Shown in pieces: positions 61,824-64,000 of a stretch of 64,000 bases of DNA. The translations under genes and the position numbers were made by a program. The number at the start of each line of letters is the position of its first letter. Within the stretch, counting starts at the first letter, position 1. A model generated the notes under the pieces. It was not told where the DNA came from. It saw nothing but the letters and a program-made list of their open reading frames with translations, and did no database searches. The DNA lies in NCBI RefSeq assembly GCF_963676685.1, contig NC_092346.1, positions 72,989,821-73,053,820 on the forward strand, in the 5' to 3' direction. The DNA comes from Mytilus edulis. Taxonomy: Eukaryota; Mollusca; Bivalvia; Mytilida; Mytilidae.

Positions 61824-62883
61824 CGTCCGTCAGTCCGTCCGTCTGTCAGTCCGTCCGTCCGTCCGTCCGTCAGTCCGTCAGTCCTGTTTCTTGTCATCGC
61901 AACTCCTCTCAAACCACACAACAGAATTTCACGAAACCTTTTCAGATGAAAAGGACATACTATGTAGTTGTGCATATCGACAGGAAATTGCGATTCAATT
62001 TTTTTTATAAGAGTTACGCCCCTTTGAACGTATTTGCTTAATGTACTACTGCAACAGTTTGTCATCGCAACTCCTCTGAAACTACACAACAGAATTTCAC
62101 GAAACCTTTTTAGATAATAAGGACATACAATGTAGATGTGCATATCGACAGGAAATTACGATTCAATTTTTTTTCTAGGAGTTACCCCCCTTTGAACTTA
62201 TTTACTTTATTGTACTACTGCAACAGTTTGTCATCGCAACTCCTCTGAAACCACACAACAGAATTTCATGAAATTTTGTAGATAATAAGGACATACTATG
62301 TTGATGTGCATATTGACAGGAAATTATTATTCAATATTTTTTCTTATACAATTTTTTTTTCTTACACTTATTTAATTTCTCCAATGACAATGTGGGGACG
62401 TGGGGTATGTGAGCGTGCTCACTAAGGTTCTTTAATTAAAAAAAATCAACCGTCTCAAAAAAGTTATCATTGTCACCTATGGGGAAACTAATTGTTTATT
62501 GCAATCTGCAAATCAACATTTTCTTTTTAACTCACCTGACCTGATATAAGCAAGATACTTTTTTATTTGTTAGAGAAACAGATAGTCCTTGACAATTCAA
62601 AAGTAACTGTCAGAACAAATTGTGTTACATAATTATGAGGACTTTGTTAATTCTGACATTTTATTCTTATATTTAGCCTTCAGGGGTGCTTTTTATACCT
62701 GTTTTGGTGGAGCCAATGGAAACCATACCAAGTCATTTCAGTAGAATACCTATTATTGATGGTGTTGGTGAAAAATTTGAAAAAGTCGTCATTTGCTTGA
62801 TAAAAGATGTTTCTGAATGGCGTTCAAACCAGACAAAAATACCATATATACAAAATCCAGTGGTCAGTATTTCATTTTGTTGA
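51165..62883 (+). CDS. Macro-like domain protein with two TIR domains (spliced, 9 coding exons)
   Basis: Exons are 51165-51294, 52043-52217, 53095-53212, 54206-54379, 54974-55164, 57105-57278, 57933-58246 (or from 57926), 60227-60363 and 62677-62883; about 539 residues. An in-frame stop at 51156 fixes the start. Residues 1-199 look like a macro (ADP-ribose-binding-type) fold: YGDISKQEEKMDIVMVSAF at the start and LLGTGNQGFSESKV (about 135-148), the typical loop. TIR1 (about 205-320) starts YDIYITYE and has FVNNKDCLDQF, with Gln281 where NADase TIRs carry Glu. TIR2 (about 386-515) starts YDVFISYS, has FFDRSELTMGNMW and SSTVCQEEYNIAL, with Glu460 in the catalytic position, and ends FIPVLVEP. TIR2 resembles bacterial-type TIR_2 more than Toll receptors. 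There is no signal peptide or membrane segment, so it is likely cytosolic. Probable roles are NAD cleavage or innate signalling (inferred). The exon 7 boundary is uncertain, and AATAAA follows at 62999. Confidence 0.82.
53587..53713. mobile_element. Small foldback element in the macro-TIR gene
   Basis: The left arm 'tatcctttgtatgaggttga' and right arm 'gacctcatacataggctata' are imperfect inverted repeats of about 33 bp around a short core. It lies in the third intron and has no coding capacity. Confidence 0.6.
55118..56205 (+). repeat. 64-bp minisatellite copying the end of a TIR1 exon and its splice donor, 17 units
   Basis: The first unit is coding. It runs from 'aagatttggcaggacaatgt' through the exon end at 55164 and 17 intronic bases. 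Sixteen further units follow, each with the pseudo-exon end and donor region. The donor GTAAG is intact in 12 of 17 units; the others carry GTATG, GTACG, GGAAG or ATAAG. A trimeric higher-order pattern is visible between about 55340 and 55730 (variants ending ttgaaag, ccaaagtaag, ccaaagtacg in order, repeated). Confidence 0.95.
56253..56545 (-). repeat. Dispersed repeat, inverted copy
   Basis: The inverted form of the 15058-15330 family: 'tatgccccatctag' at the left, 'ggtcaaggtagtttttgatg', 'cttgaaacttagtacaca' and 'ccactgaacatagaaaatg' at the right. It lies in the fifth intron of the macro-TIR gene. Confidence 0.75.
59232..60026. mobile_element. 795-bp non-autonomous DNA transposon with TA target duplication
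   Basis: The ends CTGTATAGTGGGTTATTTTC and GAAAATAACCCGCTATACAG are inverted with one mismatch in the first 20 bp, continuing to about 32 bp, and TA flanks both sides. The interior also has an inner inverted repeat ('catagagcgcaggcgtcgac' and 'tcgacgtatgcgctctatg', about 59491-59599). No transposase is encoded. The size and TA target fit a Tc1/mariner-like non-autonomous element. It lies in the intron that splits TIR2. Confidence 0.85.
60491..60575. mobile_element. GGCGGATCC-type short element
   Basis: 'gtggcggatccaggggga' at the left and 'aatggctggatctgcccct' at the right form imperfect inverted ends around runs of C. Same family as 10229-10383. Confidence 0.6.
61775..62415. repeat. Element with GTCC microsatellite and three subunits
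   Basis: It starts 'taccccacgcaacgaagttg', 'cggagggtataatg', then a GTCC/GTCA run (61818-61882), then three imperfect subunits sharing 'gtcatcgcaactcctct' and 'cacaacagaatttca' at about 61895, 62060 and 62230. It ends near 'gtgagcgtgctcac'. It lies in the last intron of the macro-TIR gene. Reading frames across it are repeat products. Confidence 0.75.
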
Positions 62884-62998
62884 GTATGTGATTCTGTTGT
62901 TCTGATATTCACCTATACACCATGATTGCCTACTTTTGGATAAACTTACAAATGAAATATTTCCATTGCAACCACCATTTGTCTTCCTTCCTTTGTTC

Positions 62999-63004
62999 AA
63001 TAAA
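62999..63004 (+). promoter_or_regulatory. Candidate polyadenylation signal of the macro-TIR gene
   Basis: AATAAA lies 116 bp after the predicted stop codon, supporting 62677-62883 as the terminal exon. Confidence 0.5.
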
Positions 63005-63156
63005 TTGAATAACTTCTTAAATGAAAAATGAATCAAATATTTTTATGATAAATTGGTTAGAAATGATTTCCCGTTATCATTTATTAATAATGATGACTAT
63101 TTTTTGTATGGGCGGAAAATTATTTAGGGGGATCAAAATTGTTAAGGTTTACTTTT

Positions 63157-63400
63157 TAGCTCTCCTGGCCTAAAAGGCCAAGTGAGCTTTTCTCATCACT
63201 TGTCATCCGTCGTCGTCGTCGTTAACTTTTACAAAAACCTTCTCCTCTGAAATTACTGGGCCAAATTTAACCAAATTTGACCCGGCCAACCAACCAATAT
63301 GGTTGCCATGGCTAAAAATAGAACATAGGGGTAAAATGTTGATTTTGGCTTATAACTCTGAAACCGAAGCATTTAGAGCAAATCTGACATGGGATATAAA
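63157..63400 (-). repeat. Inverted fragment of the 'GTGAGCTT' element
   Basis: 'cctaaaaggccaagtgagct', a GTCGTCGTCGTC run, and 'accaaccaatatggttgcca' are the inverted form of the 24486-25853 family. It is cut off at 63400, where a SINE begins. Confidence 0.75.
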
Positions 63401-63720
63401 GTAAAATCACAAAAATACTGAACTCAGAGGAAAATCAATTCGGAAAGTCCATAATCACAGGGCAAAATCAAAGAACTGTCATATTCCTGACTTGGTACAG
63501 GCATTTTCAAATGTAGAAAATGGTGGATTGAACCTGGTTTTATAGCTAGCTAAACCTCTCACTTGTATGACAGTCGCATCAAATTCCATTATATTGTCAC
63601 CGATGCGTGAACAAAACAAACAGACATAATAGGTAAAAATGTCAAAAATAGGGGTACAGCAGTCAACATTGTGTTATCATCTTAATCACTATAAAAACAA
63701 CAAATGTAACGAAGAAGCAC
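63401..63720 (+). repeat. SINE copy (inverted relative of 13556-13800)
   Basis: It starts 'gtaaaatcacaaaaatactg'. A head-only fragment of the same family is at 59069-59155. It continues through 'ggtggattgaacctggtttt', the complement of the B-box region, to 'atgcgtgaacaaaacaaaca'. Confidence 0.65.
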
Positions 63721-64000
63721 AAAAAGGCATACATCAAATTAACATCCTCATTTTGATTATATTATACGATTATATTTGTCTATGTAATATGCACCCATCA
63801 AGGAAGGAGGGTTTTGAGTACTAGTGTAAAATTGGGCGTTTGAAATTCGCACAGGTAGACATGAAATAATTTTGTCGTTCAAAGTATGACGGGATGCATA
63901 AATACAGTCACGCAAAATAGATATAACAAACACTGACTTAACAGTTAAAGTAATAATAATAAATAAAATAATAGTGTGGTTCAAAGTATGACGGGATAAA

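Noticed and set aside
61715-62143. 142-residue minus-strand frame with a Thr-Asp-Gly-Arg run
   Set aside because: The run is the GTCC microsatellite and the rest is repeated subunits of a dispersed element.

Overview
The window is AT-rich eukaryotic nuclear DNA with small exons, GT-AG introns and very dense dispersed repeats. The repeat families (350-bp satellite units, a 'gcgaaattttacacccg' TA element, tRNA-like SINEs, elements ending in GTCC microsatellites) and the gene content point to a marine bivalve, most likely a Mytilus-type mussel. That organism call is inference from remembered repeat motifs. No rRNA, tRNA, CRISPR or bacterial-type gene was found.

Genes, left to right: (1) a FAM161 centrosomal/ciliary protein, + strand, 5 coding exons (1323-6127). 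(2) ZNF410, a C2H2 zinc-finger transcription factor, - strand, 7 coding exons (27690 down to 13201). One of its introns holds an intronless 213-residue gene of unknown function (17420-16779, - strand). (3) MRPL48, a mitochondrial large-subunit ribosomal protein, + strand, 7 coding exons (32426-41344). (4) MEA1 (male-enhanced antigen 1), - strand, 3 coding exons (46013 down to 43894). (5) A macro-like domain protein with two TIR domains, + strand, 9 coding exons (51165-62883). All exon junctions were joined by hand. Reading phase is consistent across every junction of FAM161, ZNF410, MRPL48 and MEA1. In the TIR gene one junction (near 57926-57933) is ambiguous.

The space between and inside genes is filled by mobile-element remnants: short inverted-repeat elements with 8-bp, TTAA or TA target duplications, SINE copies, a BED-finger hAT-like remnant inserted in a SINE, a LINE 3' fragment, a 350-bp tandem array inserted in another repeat, and several minisatellites.

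Main points of interest: the macro-TIR-TIR gene, whose first TIR has Gln where the second keeps the candidate NADase Glu; two unrelated minisatellites that each start inside a coding exon and copy its end plus the splice donor (8 and 17 units); and the convergent FAM161-ZNF410 pair, which appears to match the human FAM161B-ZNF410 arrangement and may be ancient microsynteny. The genes are not an operon and show no shared pathway; the three-gene core is housekeeping, cilium and transcription, and the TIR gene is a candidate innate-immunity or NAD-metabolism gene.
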